Shown: positions 1 through 12,547, counted from the stretch's first letter. The stretch: 64,000 nt of DNA from Lysinibacillus sphaericus (GCF_006864135.1 NZ_SADV01000009.1:143025-207024); one strand, 5' to 3'. The notes: a model not told the origin generated them from the sequence alone. A program made the numbers and translations.

Positions 1-226
<226 letters not shown>

Positions 227-249
227 TTAATCAAGTGACTAGCTCGAAC

Positions 250-1770
<1,521 letters not shown>

Positions 1771-1786
1771 TCACATTTCTAAATTA

Positions 1787-2323
1787 TTAACCGATTAATT
1801 CACGTTTTAGGCGCTCAAGCTTGTTCGCTACTGAGCTATCATAAATATGATTACCGATTTGAACACGAATACCACCAAGAAGTGATGGATCAATTTCGTT
1901 TGTAATGTTTAATGTTTGTTTCCCTACAAGTTTCGCAAATGTTGTAGAAATATTAGCGCTTTCTTCAGCAGAAAGTGCACGAGTAGAGAATACTGTTGCA
2001 TCTGCAGAACCTTGTGCCTGTGCAGCAAGCTCAGCATATGCGTTCGCAATAAGCTTCACTTCGTTTACACGTTTTTTCTCAACAAGTAGTTGAACTGTGT
2101 GTAAAACCTCTGGCGTTGCACTTGCAAAGATTTCAGCTACCATTTGTTTCTTACGTTCGATAGAGAACTTAGGAGCATTTAAAAGTGTTAAAAAATCAGG
2201 AGATTCTTTGACAACCTTTGTTAGCTCATTTAAGTCTGCTCCAACTTCAGCAAGAATGTTTTTTTGTTGCGCTAATTCAAAAAGCGCTTGTGCGTAACGT
2301 TTTGCTACAGTTGAATTACTCAT
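1787..2323 (-). CDS. atpH: ATP synthase F1 subunit delta
   Basis: The delta subunit (OSCP homologue, 178 residues) caps the F1 head and ties it to the peripheral b-stalk. It has the family N-terminus ([13 protein letters not shown]) and the C-terminal pattern [24 protein letters not shown]. Its ATG overlaps the atpF stop codon by 4 bases (ATGA), which implies translational coupling. It sits in the canonical order B-E-F-H-A-G. Confidence 0.97.
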   Translation of the reverse strand: MSNSTVAKRYAQALFELAQQKNILAEVGADLNELTKVVKESPDFLTLLNAPKFSIERKKQMVAEIFASATPEVLHTVQLLVEKKRVNEVKLIANAYAELAAQAQGSADATVFSTRALSAEESANISTTFAKLVGKQTLNITNEIDPSLLGGIRVQIGNHIYDSSVANKLERLKRELIG

Positions 2324-2841
2324 CGAGCTTCCCCTGCCTTCGCAATCGTCTCTTCAATTAGAGCACGGTTGTCTGCCTCAGAAATCTCTTTGCTAAGGAC
2401 TTTAGATGCTGCAAGTACAGATAATGAAACGACTTCATCACGTACAGCCGCAATAGCTTTTTCTTTTTCAGACTCAATTTCACGTAAAGCCGATTCTTTT
2501 AAGCGGTTTGCTTCATTGCGAGCTGCAGTAAGAATTTCTTCTTTTTGCATTTCGCCTTGCTTCTTAGCGCCTTCAACAATCGATTGTGCTTCCGTACGAG
2601 CTTCTTTAAGAAGGCTCTTTTGTTCTTCTAAATATTGATGCGAATCTTTGCGCGCTTTTTCAGCTGCTTCGATTTCACTAGCTACTAATTCTTCACGTTG
2701 TTGCATGATGCCCATAAGTGGACCCCAAGCGAACTTTTTAAGTAATAGCATTAGTAATAAGAAGATAACTAATGTTGCGGCGATATCACCACTATTGAAA
2801 CCAGGACTAGCATTGCCTAGTACAAGATTATCTAAAAACAC
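2320..2841 (-). CDS. atpF: ATP synthase F0 subunit b
   Basis: Peripheral stalk subunit of 173 residues. There is one N-terminal membrane helix (about residues 19-36, rich in Leu/Ile/Val) followed by a long charged coiled coil rich in Glu, Lys and Ala that reaches up to delta. The start is GTG, with GGGAGTG eight bases upstream. It is separated from atpE by an unusually long spacer of 176 bases holding two hairpins (see the feature at 2914-2990), whereas atpF and atpH overlap. Confidence 0.96.
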   Translation of the reverse strand: MFLDNLVLGNASPGFNSGDIAATLVIFLLLMLLLKKFAWGPLMGIMQQREELVASEIEAAEKARKDSHQYLEEQKSLLKEARTEAQSIVEGAKKQGEMQKEEILTAARNEANRLKESALREIESEKEKAIAAVRDEVVSLSVLAASKVLSKEISEADNRALIEETIAKAGEAR

Positions 2842-2913
2842 GATTGTTTCACTCCCTTCAAGAGCTTTAACTTCAACATAATAATTTAATTACTTGAAAA
2901 ACTACCTATTTTA

Positions 2914-2990
2914 AAAAGCTATATTTACACATAGCTTTTATCAGTTCCAAAATGAAGGGCGAAGTTTCATCTGGAGATTCCTGCTTCGCC
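2914..2990 (-). terminator. two hairpins in the atpE-atpF intercistronic spacer, possible attenuator
   Basis: Reading with the operon, a first inverted repeat GGCGAAG/CTTCGCC (2958-2964 with 2984-2990, loop 19) is followed by a perfect 9-bp repeat AAAAGCTAT/ATAGCTTTT (2914-2922 with 2931-2939, loop 8). The second ends in a T-rich run and resembles a weak Rho-independent terminator. The position just after atpE suggests partial termination or 3'-end protection that would favour c-subunit production. The function is inferred. Confidence 0.5.
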
Positions 2991-3017
2991 ACCACTAAAA
3001 TTCAGTGTACAACTGAA

Positions 3018-4025
<1,008 letters not shown>

Positions 4026-4052
4026 TCACCTCTCTTTCTAATTTAAAGCACA

Positions 4053-4424
4053 TTAGCGGTTCCTTACATGTGACACAATTCTCTCGACAAAGAGAAAAAC
4101 GTACGGAATCATTAGCCCTATGACCGTGCTAATTAAGTGAAAATAGTTTGGCAACGAAATGGCTAGAGCGACTGCCGCTACACCTGATCCAAAGCGAAAC
4201 ATTGTACCAAGCGAGCCTATTTTCTTCCCTTCACTAATGGATCGATCAAACTTCTCCATACGGCGAACTAAAATCCAAAAATTATACGTACCAAAGAATG
4301 CACCGATTGCGATGCCCGCAAAAAACGTCTGATAGGGCGTAAATCCCCAGCCTAATGCACAGAGTGCGAGCAAAAAAAATAACGCTCTCTTCTGCACAGC
4401 AAAAATGTGATGCAAATCTAGCAT
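4053..4424 (-). CDS. atpI: ATP synthase subunit I
   Basis: Small four-helix membrane protein (123 residues from this start) encoded first in many atp operons and thought to help c-ring assembly or ion supply. The reading frame extends further upstream to a GTG near 4478 that has no ribosome binding site. The ATG at 4422-4424 (M-L-D-L-H-H-I-F) is preceded by AGGAGA and gives a length close to the B. subtilis protein. It is promoter-proximal in the operon. Confidence 0.85.
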   Translation of the reverse strand: MLDLHHIFAVQKRALFFLLALCALGWGFTPYQTFFAGIAIGAFFGTYNFWILVRRMEKFDRSISEGKKIGSLGTMFRFGSGVAAVALAISLPNYFHLISTVIGLMIPYVFLFVERIVSHVRNR

Positions 4425-4714
4425 TGGTTTATAATCTCCTGAATCAATTTTTCGAGTAAAGAAACGTTTGCTGACCACTATGTGAAATCAGAAAAGAGCA
4501 GTGAAAAACACTACTCACAGCGGAATAGTAACGGGAGAGCGTCATTTTGAAATTACAGGTGTAAATCCCAAAAAATATCTTACACCCCGAAACGCACAAA
4601 ACGTTGCAAATCGACAGTTGTTGGTTTGAACTGTCAATTTAGTAGAAACTTGATGTAACAAGTGTTTCAACCACTATTTACGATTTGAAACCCTTATCAT
4701 TATTACCCTTTGTA

Positions 4715-4743
4715 AGCATACAATAGGAGATATTTGAAGTCAA
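4715..4743 (-). promoter_or_regulatory. predicted sigma-A promoter of the atp operon
   Basis: On the minus strand, TTGACT (4738-4743), 17 bases, then TATGCT (4715-4720): five of six and four of six consensus bases at ideal spacing. It would give a leader of about 285 bases before atpI. The 464-base gap 4479-4942 otherwise holds only this promoter, the leader and the wecB terminator. Confidence 0.55.
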
Positions 4744-4845
4744 TTAGTAAAGGAGAAAAACTTCACAGCCACTATACTCTTGTCAAATTGTTGACAAATT
4801 TGTGTATGAAAATTCATAGCTTCAAAATCAATGTTCACGTTTGTG

Positions 4846-4890
4846 CAAAAAAAAGCTAATCTACGACACAATTATGCTCGCAAATTAGCT
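4846..4890 (-). terminator. Rho-independent terminator of wecB
   Basis: Stem AGCTAAT/ATTAGCT (4884-4890 with 4854-4860), followed on the minus strand by a run of eight T. It is 53 bases past the wecB stop. The loop is long (23 bases) but can pair internally. Confidence 0.75.
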
Positions 4891-4942
4891 CACCTATGAC
4901 AATTAGTACATTAGACTTATTTTTTGATTTCAAAAAGGGATA

Positions 4943-6064
4943 TTACTTGCTTTTTTGTAAAAATTCCAGAAGCGCCTTCACAATACGTTCAGAAGCATGT
5001 CCATCACCATAAGGATTTGATGCTTTTGCCATTACTTCATAGGCATTTTTATCTTCTATTAATTGCTTAGCTAGAGAGTAGATTGTTTCTTCTTCCGTGC
5101 CTGCTAGCTTTAGAGTCCCTGCTGCAATACCTTCTGGGCGCTCTGTTGTATCTCTAAGTACTAAAACTGGTTTACCTAATGAAGGGGCTTCTTCTTGGAC
5201 GCCACCAGAATCAGTTAAAATCATATAAGAATTAGCCGCAAAGTTATGGAAATCGAAGACCTCTAGAGGTTCAATTAAATGTACACGCGGATGATCTCCT
5301 AAAATTTCATTAGCTATTTCTCTTACAGCTGGGTTCATATGAACTGGGTAAACAACTTGTACATCCTCATGCTCTGCTAAAATTCTAGTAATCGCTCTAA
5401 ACATATGACGCATAGGCTCACCTAGATTTTCACGACGATGTGCTGTCAATAGAATCATACGATCTGACCCTATTTTTTCTAACACAGGGTGTGTGTAATG
5501 TTCATTTACTGTTGTAGCTAATGCGTCGATAGCAGTGTTACCAGTAACAAAAATTGTTTCTGGGTTTTTATTTTCATCTAAAAGGTTTTTCTTAGATACT
5601 TCCGTTGGAGCGAAATGAAGGTCTGCCATAACACCTGTTAACTGGCGGTTCATTTCCTCTGGGTATGGTGAATACTTATTCCAAGTTCGAAGACCTGCTT
5701 CTACATGTCCGATTGCAATTTGGTTATAAAATGCAGCTAGACTTGCAATGAAAGTTGTTGCTGTATCACCATGCACTAAAACAATATCCGGTTTTGCTTC
5801 TTTCATGACTTTGTCTAAGCCTTGTAATGCATTAGTCGTCACGTCAATTAATGTTTGACGATCCTTCATAATATTTAAATCGTAGTCTGGTGTAATTTTA
5901 AATGTTTCTAAAACTTGATCGAGCATTTGGCGATGTTGTGCTGTTACCGTCACAATCGATTCTATTTGCTCAGGATACTTTTGTAATTCCAATACAAGTG
6001 GAGCCATTTTAATAGCCTCTGGTCTCGTACCGAAAATCGTCATTACTTTCCATTTTTTCGTCAA
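4943..6064 (-). CDS. wecB: UDP-N-acetylglucosamine 2-epimerase (non-hydrolysing)
   Basis: Interconverts UDP-GlcNAc and UDP-ManNAc, the ManNAc donor for wall teichoic acid linkage units and cell-wall polysaccharides. The sequence has the family N-terminus KVMTIFGTRPEAIKMAPLV, the HGDTATTF and GHVEAGLRT motifs, the catalytic region SPYPEEMNRQ, and the UDP-binding LTDSGGVQEEAPSLGKPVLVLR (split here only for description). The TTG at 6062-6064 (M-T-K-K-W-K-V-M) is chosen because it matches Bacillus MnaA and has GGTG nine bases upstream. A GTG at 6074-6076 is the alternative. It lies between upp and the atp operon. Confidence 0.94.
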   Translation of the reverse strand: MTKKWKVMTIFGTRPEAIKMAPLVLELQKYPEQIESIVTVTAQHRQMLDQVLETFKITPDYDLNIMKDRQTLIDVTTNALQGLDKVMKEAKPDIVLVHGDTATTFIASLAAFYNQIAIGHVEAGLRTWNKYSPYPEEMNRQLTGVMADLHFAPTEVSKKNLLDENKNPETIFVTGNTAIDALATTVNEHYTHPVLEKIGSDRMILLTAHRRENLGEPMRHMFRAITRILAEHEDVQVVYPVHMNPAVREIANEILGDHPRVHLIEPLEVFDFHNFAANSYMILTDSGGVQEEAPSLGKPVLVLRDTTERPEGIAAGTLKLAGTEEETIYSLAKQLIEDKNAYEVMAKASNPYGDGHASERIVKALLEFLQKSK

Positions 6065-6182
6065 AACGATTTGCACCGTCCTTTGTTTTATTTGTATGAA
6101 AAGTGCTTACCTCCATTGAACGTCATCATATGAAGCAAGTGTCGGACTTCAAGAGAAGTAATTCGCCTAACATACTATGAAA

Positions 6183-6204
6183 CGTCCTTCAATATTGAAG
6201 GACG
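6183..6204. terminator. 22-base perfect palindrome between upp and wecB, probable terminator
   Basis: CGTCCTTC, AATATT, GAAGGACG form a perfect palindrome about 110 bases beyond upp. It has only a short T run on the minus strand, so termination is likely but not certain. The rest of 6065-6313 shows no gene. Confidence 0.55.
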
Positions 6205-6313
6205 CTCCCAAAAGTTATAAGTTTCCTAAAAATTACATACTAAATCTATTTTTCATTGGTTTTCATCATAACTTGAGGTGAACCTTGTTATTACCGTTGA
6301 AAATTGTTCAGTA

Positions 6314-6943
6314 TTATTTCGTACCGAATAAGCGGTCGCCTGCATCACCTAAACCAGGGACAATGTAGCCATGGTCATTTAGTTTTTCATCAAGTGCAGC
6401 AATATAAATATCTACATCTGGATGATGTTCTTGAATTTCTTTTACACCCTCTGGCGCAGCGATTAAGCACATAAATTTAATGCTCTTCGCACCACGTTTT
6501 TTCAGTGAGTTGATCGCTTCCACTGCTGATCCACCCGTTGCAAGCATTGGGTCTACAATGATGAAATCACGTTCTTCTACATCTGCTGGAAGTTTTGCAT
6601 AGTATTCTACAGGTTTTAAAGTTTCTGGATCACGATAAAGACCGATATGACCAACTTTAGCCGCTGGAATTAAATTTAATACACCATCTACCATGCCAAT
6701 ACCTGCACGTAAAATCGGTACAATCGCAATTTTCTTACCAGAAAGTACTTTTGTTTTAGCAACTGTAACAGGTGTCTCAATTTCAATTTCCTCTACTGGC
6801 ATATCACGTGTAATTTCGAATGCCATTAATGTTGCAACTTCGTCTACAAGCTCACGAAATTCTTTTGTTCCTGTATTCTTATCACGAATATAAGTTAACT
6901 TATGTTGGATTAGTGGATGATCAAATACGTATACTTTGCTCAA
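6314..6943 (-). CDS. upp: uracil phosphoribosyltransferase
   Basis: Pyrimidine salvage enzyme converting uracil and PRPP to UMP; 209 residues, the normal length. The PRPP-binding loop [10 protein letters not shown] and the uracil-binding C-terminal region ([17 protein letters not shown]) are both present, as is the [10 protein letters not shown] motif. It is transcribed from its own promoter at 6987-7015 and followed by a palindrome at 6183. The upp-glyA-atp neighbourhood is conserved in Bacilli, though here an EAL gene sits between upp and glyA. Confidence 0.97.
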   Translation of the reverse strand: MSKVYVFDHPLIQHKLTYIRDKNTGTKEFRELVDEVATLMAFEITRDMPVEEIEIETPVTVAKTKVLSGKKIAIVPILRAGIGMVDGVLNLIPAAKVGHIGLYRDPETLKPVEYYAKLPADVEERDFIIVDPMLATGGSAVEAINSLKKRGAKSIKFMCLIAAPEGVKEIQEHHPDVDIYIAALDEKLNDHGYIVPGLGDAGDRLFGTK

Positions 6944-6986
6944 AGGGATTCTCTCCTAACAGTTCGGATTCATTTTTATCTCACCT

Positions 6987-7015
6987 AGTATAACAGAAAA
7001 AATGAGTCGTCTCAA
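6987..7015 (-). promoter_or_regulatory. predicted upp promoter
   Basis: TTGAGA (7010-7015), 17 bases, TATACT (6987-6992) on the minus strand, giving a leader of about 40 bases before upp. It overlaps the terminator of the upstream EAL gene. Confidence 0.6.
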
Positions 7016-7035
7016 AAATAAATTTGGGACAACTC
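6996..7035 (-). terminator. terminator of the GGDEF-EAL gene
   Basis: A 13-bp stem (7004-7016 with 7023-7035, two G-U pairs) followed on the minus strand by TTTTTT, six bases past the stop of the EAL gene. Confidence 0.75.
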
Positions 7036-7040
7036 CTTGA

Positions 7041-9194
7041 TTATTTATCGAGTATTGCATCTAACTGTTCTATTGTCATCGGCTTGTAATAGAAATAACC
7101 TTGTCCTACTGTACAGCCGAGTGCACGTAAAATCTCAACCTGCTCTTTATTTTCAATGCCTTCTGCGACGGAAGTCATTCCTAAGTTTAATGCTAACTGA
7201 ATAATGGATCGGACAATAGCAAGTGTCGCAGCATCATTAATATCATTAATAAAGCTTCGATCTATTTTTAATTCAGTAAACGGCAGTCTTTGTAAATAAC
7301 TTAGTGATGAAAAACCTGTTCCAAAATCGTCCACCGAAGTTTTAAAGCCGTACTCCTTTAATTCCTGGATAATAGAAAAAGCAGTCTGAAAATCAACTAA
7401 TCCAATATTTTCTGTTACTTCTAAAATGATGTATCTTGGTTCAATATCGTATTTCTGAACGAGCGCCAGTGTATCCTGTACAAAATTTTCATAGTAAAAA
7501 TGATTAGGCGAAATATTTACTGCTACCTTCACTAATTTTTTCCCTAATCTTTTGCGCTCTGCTAGCCACGAAAGGGCTATCTCTAATATTTGAATATCGA
7601 TTTCGCGTACCTTTCCTGCACTTTCAGCCACTGGAATAAAAATTGCGGGAGACACGAAACCGAGTTTTGGAGAAATCCAGCGGGCAAGCGCTTCAATACT
7701 TTGAATTTCACCTGTCTGTAAATCAACCTTTGGCTGTAAATTCACCGAGATTTCTTTATTTTTTATTGCTTGTGCCAAATGGTTTAATACAGTCATTTGC
7801 TGCTCAAGCACATCATTTCTTTCTTGTGTGAATATTTCCATATGAGTACCTGGTTTATTGGCCGCGAAGGATACAGCATTATCTGCAAAGCGAATCGCAT
7901 CAGCAATTTTTATGTCATGGTTATAAAAAGCAATTCCAGTCTTCAGTGTAATATAAATTTGCTTTCCACCCACAATAAAGGGCTGACGAATAATCTCTTT
8001 TATCCGCCTTTTATAATAGAAAAAGTCTTCATCCGATGTCGCATTTGTAATGATTAAACTAGAGCTTGTAAATCTAGCAATATATTCGTTTTGATCATAC
8101 TTCTCTTCATTTAGACGTTTAGCAATTTGTCTTAAAAGTTCATCTCCCGCTTCACGACCATATAACTCGACAATTTGATGGAATTCGCTTGGCTTTAAGA
8201 TTTTGATATTACCCTTTTGGCTGTATTCTTTTTCTACCTTGTTTAAAAAACCATGTCGATTAGGCAGCCCTGTTGTGATATCGATATAGACTAAGTCCCA
8301 TATCTTTTTTTGTGTTCTTGCATATGAGTTTGCCAATGCAACAAGTGCACCGATTTTTCGGAGCATGCTTTCAAAAGTCTTTTGATCAGTACTAGAATGT
8401 TGCCTTAAAAATATCGCGAACAATCCAATTGCTTGATGTTGTTGATTGTATATTGGCATAAACAAACCAAATGGCATTTCAGATGAATTAGCAAACATTT
8501 TATGTTCTATTGGAATATCAATTTCATCCAACCTCTTAACTAGAATAGATGTCTCCTCTTGCATAACTCTCTTGAAAAATTTTTTGTTATCACAACGCTC
8601 CGGCAAATCTTTTAGTTTGTCGTTCCCTTTAAAAATTCGTAATTGATCTGCCTCTGTTTTAACAAGTACCATACTTGAAATTTTCTGCATAAAAAATTGA
8701 TCTAGACTACTGCAAATAACGCTCATCTTTTTATCGAAGGAATAGTCCTTTTCAATCGCTTCGTACATCGTTTTCTCAAGGCGCATTAAAAATTCTTCGG
8801 TCTGATAGTAAGTAACTTTCTTAACAACTACTAGCACAAATAATGTTTCATTTTTATTATTTTGAAACGGGAGTGCTTGTATCTCTGCCCAAAAAGGAGA
8901 TTTATCGAAGCAACTATGATGCAACTTTTCTTGTACTATCGCTCCGCTATGTATTTTATTTTTAATCATTTCAATAGTTGTCTGTTCTTCGTTTGACATC
9001 AATGAAAAATAATCGATATTTATTATTTGCGAATGAGTAGTATTTGTAAGTGTACAAAAAGAATCATTACATTCTAATATGCAATTGTTATTTGTTGCAT
9101 CAAAAATAACGTAACTTTCTTTAGAATTATCACCTAACCTACGAATTGTATTTAAAAGCATTTCATGTTCTATGATCATTGTATTAGTAACCAT
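7041..9194 (-). CDS. PAS-GAF-GGDEF(degenerate)-EAL protein, probable c-di-GMP phosphodiesterase
   Basis: A 717-residue soluble protein with no membrane segment. Visible in order: a PAS-like domain (about 20-130), a GAF-like domain (about 145-290), a diguanylate-cyclase fold (about 297-455) and an EAL domain (about 468-715). The GGDEF signature is replaced by RFTSSSL at 374-380, so cyclase activity should be lost. The EAL domain keeps Glu501 (EALARW), Asn560, Glu592, Asp622-Asp623 (DDFGTG), Lys643, Glu678 and Gln698, the residues needed for hydrolysis of c-di-GMP. The inactive GGDEF may bind GTP as a regulatory site, as known for similar proteins. The gene has its own terminator at 6996-7035 and appears monocistronic. 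Confidence 0.9.
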   Translation of the reverse strand: MVTNTMIIEHEMLLNTIRRLGDNSKESYVIFDATNNNCILECNDSFCTLTNTTHSQIINIDYFSLMSNEEQTTIEMIKNKIHSGAIVQEKLHHSCFDKSPFWAEIQALPFQNNKNETLFVLVVVKKVTYYQTEEFLMRLEKTMYEAIEKDYSFDKKMSVICSSLDQFFMQKISSMVLVKTEADQLRIFKGNDKLKDLPERCDNKKFFKRVMQEETSILVKRLDEIDIPIEHKMFANSSEMPFGLFMPIYNQQHQAIGLFAIFLRQHSSTDQKTFESMLRKIGALVALANSYARTQKKIWDLVYIDITTGLPNRHGFLNKVEKEYSQKGNIKILKPSEFHQIVELYGREAGDELLRQIAKRLNEEKYDQNEYIARFTSSSLIITNATSDEDFFYYKRRIKEIIRQPFIVGGKQIYITLKTGIAFYNHDIKIADAIRFADNAVSFAANKPGTHMEIFTQERNDVLEQQMTVLNHLAQAIKNKEISVNLQPKVDLQTGEIQSIEALARWISPKLGFVSPAIFIPVAESAGKVREIDIQILEIALSWLAERKRLGKKLVKVAVNISPNHFYYENFVQDTLALVQKYDIEPRYIILEVTENIGLVDFQTAFSIIQELKEYGFKTSVDDFGTGFSSLSYLQRLPFTELKIDRSFINDINDAATLAIVRSIIQLALNLGMTSVAEGIENKEQVEILRALGCTVGQGYFYYKPMTIEQLDAILDK

Positions 9195-9467
9195 TCAGCC
9201 CCTCCTCCCTTTATCTCCATCAATATACCTCGACATAATCGCTGAAAGAAGTTAAATCTCTCTACATTGTATATAAATATTCAATAAATTGTCACTTTTT
9301 TGAACATAGTTCTGGACATTATTTGTCTCTCTCTATTATATAATATATCCTTTCCTACTAAGTTTATGTAAATAAATTCAAAAATTAGAGTATTTTATTT
9401 CCAAATCAGCAAAAACAGCTCACCACCGAAACGTATCGTCAATTCCATTCCACTTTAGATAACATAT

Positions 9468-9575
9468 TTCTGTGCGAAAGCGAAGCGACAGCCACAAGAT
9501 GTTTTGTCTGTGCGAAAGCGAAGCGACAGCCACAAGATGTTTTGTCTGTGCGAAAGCGAAGCGACAGCCACAATA
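9468..9575. repeat. short S repeat, three tandem copies, 38-bp period
   Basis: The unit contains TGTGCGAAAGCGAAGCGACA and starts at 9471, 9509 and 9547. The same unit occurs in the opposite orientation at 34879-35060 (35-bp period), and relatives lie inside larger repeats near 20130 and 25500. The gap 9195-9798 holds no gene: 9195-9467 is AT-rich upstream sequence of the EAL gene. Confidence 0.9.
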
Positions 9576-9678
9576 AGAAGTGGGTCACGAGGAATCCTTA
9601 AAGGATATCACCCCCACTCTATGGCTCATCCGTGACGCAATCCTCAATAAATCGCCCAACCTTCACTAAAGACAATTG

Positions 9679-9725
9679 CAAAAAAAGCTGGGTTAAAGTG
9701 CATTTACCACTTTAACCACAGCTTT
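9679..9725 (-). terminator. Rho-independent terminator of glyA
   Basis: A long stem (AAAGCTG..GTTAAAGTG with CACTTTAAC..CAGCTTT, 9684-9700 and 9708-9725) followed on the minus strand by seven T. A dispersed repeat lies between it and the glyA stop codon. Confidence 0.85.
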
Positions 9726-9732
9726 ATCTAAT

Positions 9733-9798
9733 CAATTATGCACCGGCATAACTACGTCCGGAGGCTTTAATTCTTTCAGCATGCTGAAAGAGTTTAAA
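9733..9798. repeat. dispersed L element, short form, abutting the glyA stop codon
   Basis: Contains the palindromic core (CAATTATGCA, CC, GGCATAACTA at 9733-9754), the box CGTCCGGA (9755-9762) and a terminal hairpin CTTTCAGC/GCTGAAAG. It ends directly at the glyA stop. Related copies are at 20173, 30489, 35259, 44347 and 48311. Confidence 0.8.
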
Positions 9799-11040
9799 TT
9801 AAACGTATAATGGATGTTTATCAGTTAATGCTTTTACGCGAGCTTTTGCTTCAGCTTTTACTGCTTCATCTTCCGGATTTTTAAGAACCGTAGCAATAAT
9901 ACCACCTACTTCTTTCATGTCTTCTTCATTGAAGCCACGAGATGTTACTGCCGGTGTACCAATACGGATACCAGAAGTTACGAATGGAGATTCTGTATCG
10001 TAAGGAATTGTATTTTTATTTGTTGTAATGCCTACTTCATCAAGTACGTGCTCTGCTACTTTTCCTGTTAGACCAAGAGATTTCACATTAAGAAGTAACA
10101 AGTGGTTATCTGTACCACCAGATACAATTTCAACACCTTCTGCAATTAATACTTCTGCTAAAGCTTTTGCATTCGCTTTAATTTGTTTTGCATACTCTTT
10201 GAATTCTGGTTGTAATGCTTCACCGAATGCTACAGCTTTTGCTGCGATTACGTGCATTAATGGTCCACCTTGGATACCTGGGAATACAGATTTATTAAGC
10301 TTTTGTTCCCATTCTTTCGAGGCAAGGATTAAACCACCACGTGGGCCACGTAATGTTTTATGTGTTGTAGATGTTACAAAATCAGCGTATGGCACTGGTG
10401 ATTGGTGCTCACCAGCAGCTACAAGACCAGCGATATGTGCCATATCCACCATGAAATATGCTCCTACTTCATCAGCGATTTCACGGAATTTAGCAAAATC
10501 GATTTCTCGTGGGTACGCAGATGCACCTGCAACAATTAGTTTTGGCTTATGTTCTAACGCTTTTTGGCGTACATCTTCATAATCGATTACTTGAGTATCT
10601 TTTGTTACGCCATATTCAACGAAGTTATATAGAATACCTGAGAAGTTTACAGGAGATCCATGTGTTAAGTGACCGCCATGAGAAAGATTCATCCCAAGTA
10701 CAGTATCACCCGGTTCTAAAATAGTGTGGTATACAGCCATGTTTGCTTGTGCACCAGAGTGTGGTTGTACGTTTGCATACTCTGCTCCAAAGATTTCTTT
10801 CACACGATCACGTGCGATATCTTCCACAACATCTACGTGTTCACAGCCGCCATAGTAGCGTTTACCTGGATAACCTTCAGCATATTTATTTGTTAGAACA
10901 GAACCTTGTGCTTCCATTACTGCTTCAGATACAAAGTTTTCTGATGCGATTAACTCAATATTTGCTTGTTGACGTTTTTTTTCCGCAAGAATTCCGTCTA
11001 ATACTGCTTTGTCTTGTACTGCTAATTTTTCGTATGCCAT
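9799..11040 (-). CDS. glyA: serine hydroxymethyltransferase
   Basis: PLP enzyme interconverting serine and glycine with tetrahydrofolate, the main source of one-carbon units; 413 residues. The PLP-binding lysine is Lys228 in [13 protein letters not shown], and the N-terminal IELIASENF and GKRYYGG motifs are intact. It is preceded by ywlG (60-base gap). The terminator lies past an inserted repeat at 9733-9798. Confidence 0.97.
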   Translation of the reverse strand: MAYEKLAVQDKAVLDGILAEKKRQQANIELIASENFVSEAVMEAQGSVLTNKYAEGYPGKRYYGGCEHVDVVEDIARDRVKEIFGAEYANVQPHSGAQANMAVYHTILEPGDTVLGMNLSHGGHLTHGSPVNFSGILYNFVEYGVTKDTQVIDYEDVRQKALEHKPKLIVAGASAYPREIDFAKFREIADEVGAYFMVDMAHIAGLVAAGEHQSPVPYADFVTSTTHKTLRGPRGGLILASKEWEQKLNKSVFPGIQGGPLMHVIAAKAVAFGEALQPEFKEYAKQIKANAKALAEVLIAEGVEIVSGGTDNHLLLLNVKSLGLTGKVAEHVLDEVGITTNKNTIPYDTESPFVTSGIRIGTPAVTSRGFNEEDMKEVGGIIATVLKNPEDEAVKAEAKARVKALTDKHPLYV

Positions 11041-11100
11041 GTTTGAAAAAGCCTCCTAAGTATAATCGTTCTTTGTATACCACTGATTTCAGAGGTAATT

Positions 11101-11643
11101 TTATTTATATACTGCACGCTCTCCGCCAATCAGCTTTGGACGTGTTGTTGCAATTGTCACAACCGCTTCTCCTACCATTCGCACAGAAGTACGAACTGGA
11201 ACAGCTACTGCCTTTAAATGCATACCTATGAGTGTTTGACCAATGTCAATACCTGCATTTGCTTGCACAGCTTCCACAACAACTGGATTTGTAAATTGCG
11301 TAAACGCATAAGCAGACATCGAGCCACCTGCTGTACGAACTGGTACAACTGTTACTGGTTCATAACCAAATTGGTCTGCCGTTGTTACTTCCATTGTAAT
11401 AGCACGATTAATATGCTCACATCCTTGGAACGCTAGATGTAGTTGATGTTTCTTTGCAAATGCCTGCAACGGCTCAAAAATCGCCTCTCCAATTTCAAGC
11501 GCGCCTGCTGTGCCAATTTTCTGACCAATCACTTCAGATGTCGAGCAGCCTACAACAAAAATAGTATTTGGTCGTAGGGTTACCTGCTCTTCAAATTCAC
11601 TGAGTAACTGAGTCAAATGTGTTCGTATTTGTTGAACAACCAC
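11101..11643 (-). CDS. ywlG: YwlG, UPF0340/DUF436 family protein (TIGR01440)
   Basis: A 180-residue conserved protein of unknown biochemical function, always found near rpiB and glyA in Bacilli. Visible family features are the VGCSTSEVIGQKIGT segment near residue 30, FQGCEHINRA, and GIDIGQTLIGMHLK near the C-terminus. No signal peptide or membrane segment is seen. It is probably in the rpiB-ywlG-glyA cluster; the 116-base gap to rpiB contains no obvious terminator. Confidence 0.9.
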   Translation of the reverse strand: MVVQQIRTHLTQLLSEFEEQVTLRPNTIFVVGCSTSEVIGQKIGTAGALEIGEAIFEPLQAFAKKHQLHLAFQGCEHINRAITMEVTTADQFGYEPVTVVPVRTAGGSMSAYAFTQFTNPVVVEAVQANAGIDIGQTLIGMHLKAVAVPVRTSVRMVGEAVVTIATTRPKLIGGERAVYK

Positions 11644-11759
11644 TATGCTCAGCCCCTTTATTTCTAAATTTATTTATGTCACATAGCTTAAAATTCTCAA
11701 ATTTCTTTGATGACACTTTTTAGCTTAGGACATATGTTAAACAAACTTAATTGCTTTTC

Positions 11760-12197
11760 TTACTGCTCAAGCTCTGCGATTTTTTCAATGCGGCGCGTAT
11801 GACGGCCACCTTCAAAATCTGTTTCAAGCCATACTTTAGCGATTTCACGTGCAAGGCCTGGCCCAATAACACGCTCACCCATTGCTAAAATGTTGGAATC
11901 ATTGTGGCAACGCGTTGCTTTTGCGCTAAATAAATCATGCACTAAAGCACAACGAATCCCCTTAATTTTATTTGCAGCAATGGACATACCAATGCCTGTA
12001 CCACAAATTAAAATACCTTTATCAAATTCCCCGCTAGCAACACCTTCAGTAACTGGTTTTGCATAATCAGGATAGTCTACTGAATCCGCAGATTGTGGAC
12101 CAAAATCTTCGTAGCTAATATGTAGCTCATCTAACAGCTGCATAATCTCACGACGTAAGTTATTGCCTCCGTGATCAGAAGAAATTGCTATTCTCAC
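11760..12197 (-). CDS. rpiB: ribose-5-phosphate isomerase B
   Basis: Interconverts ribose-5-phosphate and ribulose-5-phosphate in the non-oxidative pentose phosphate pathway; 145 residues, RpiB/LacAB fold. The N-terminal MRIAISSDHGG and the catalytic CGTGIGMSIAANK segment (Cys proton-transfer residue) are present, followed by RCHNDSNILAMG. It is the B. subtilis ywlF position. In some Bacilli this protein has been discussed as an allose-phosphate isomerase; nothing here favours that. Confidence 0.94.
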   Translation of the reverse strand: MRIAISSDHGGNNLRREIMQLLDELHISYEDFGPQSADSVDYPDYAKPVTEGVASGEFDKGILICGTGIGMSIAANKIKGIRCALVHDLFSAKATRCHNDSNILAMGERVIGPGLAREIAKVWLETDFEGGRHTRRIEKIAELEQ

Positions 12198-12547
12198 TGG
12201 GTTCCCTCATTTCGAAATTATAGTCAACACTAGTGTACCACTTCTATCTCAAGAATAACATGATTTTTCTTGCATTTTTATGCTGATTTCCCCTAAAAGA
12301 CGAACGTTTCTTGTAATCATACATAAAAACATTCACTTTTAAAGTTATTTTCCTGTGGATAATGTGAATATCATGTTGATAAATTCGGATAACGGTCTTT
12401 TGTCGTAATATTCTATCTTCTAAAGTTTTTTTACCTTTGCAATTGCAGTGGACATGCTATATCAATATTTTCTCTATGTATTGCCAGTAGTATGCAAAAT
12501 GCGAGTGTGGCGTAATAGATGAGAAGCTTTTTTAGTTTGATGTACCA

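Noticed and set aside
10028..10582. 184-codon frame antisense to glyA
   Set aside because: Shadow of the strongly conserved glyA coding sequence.
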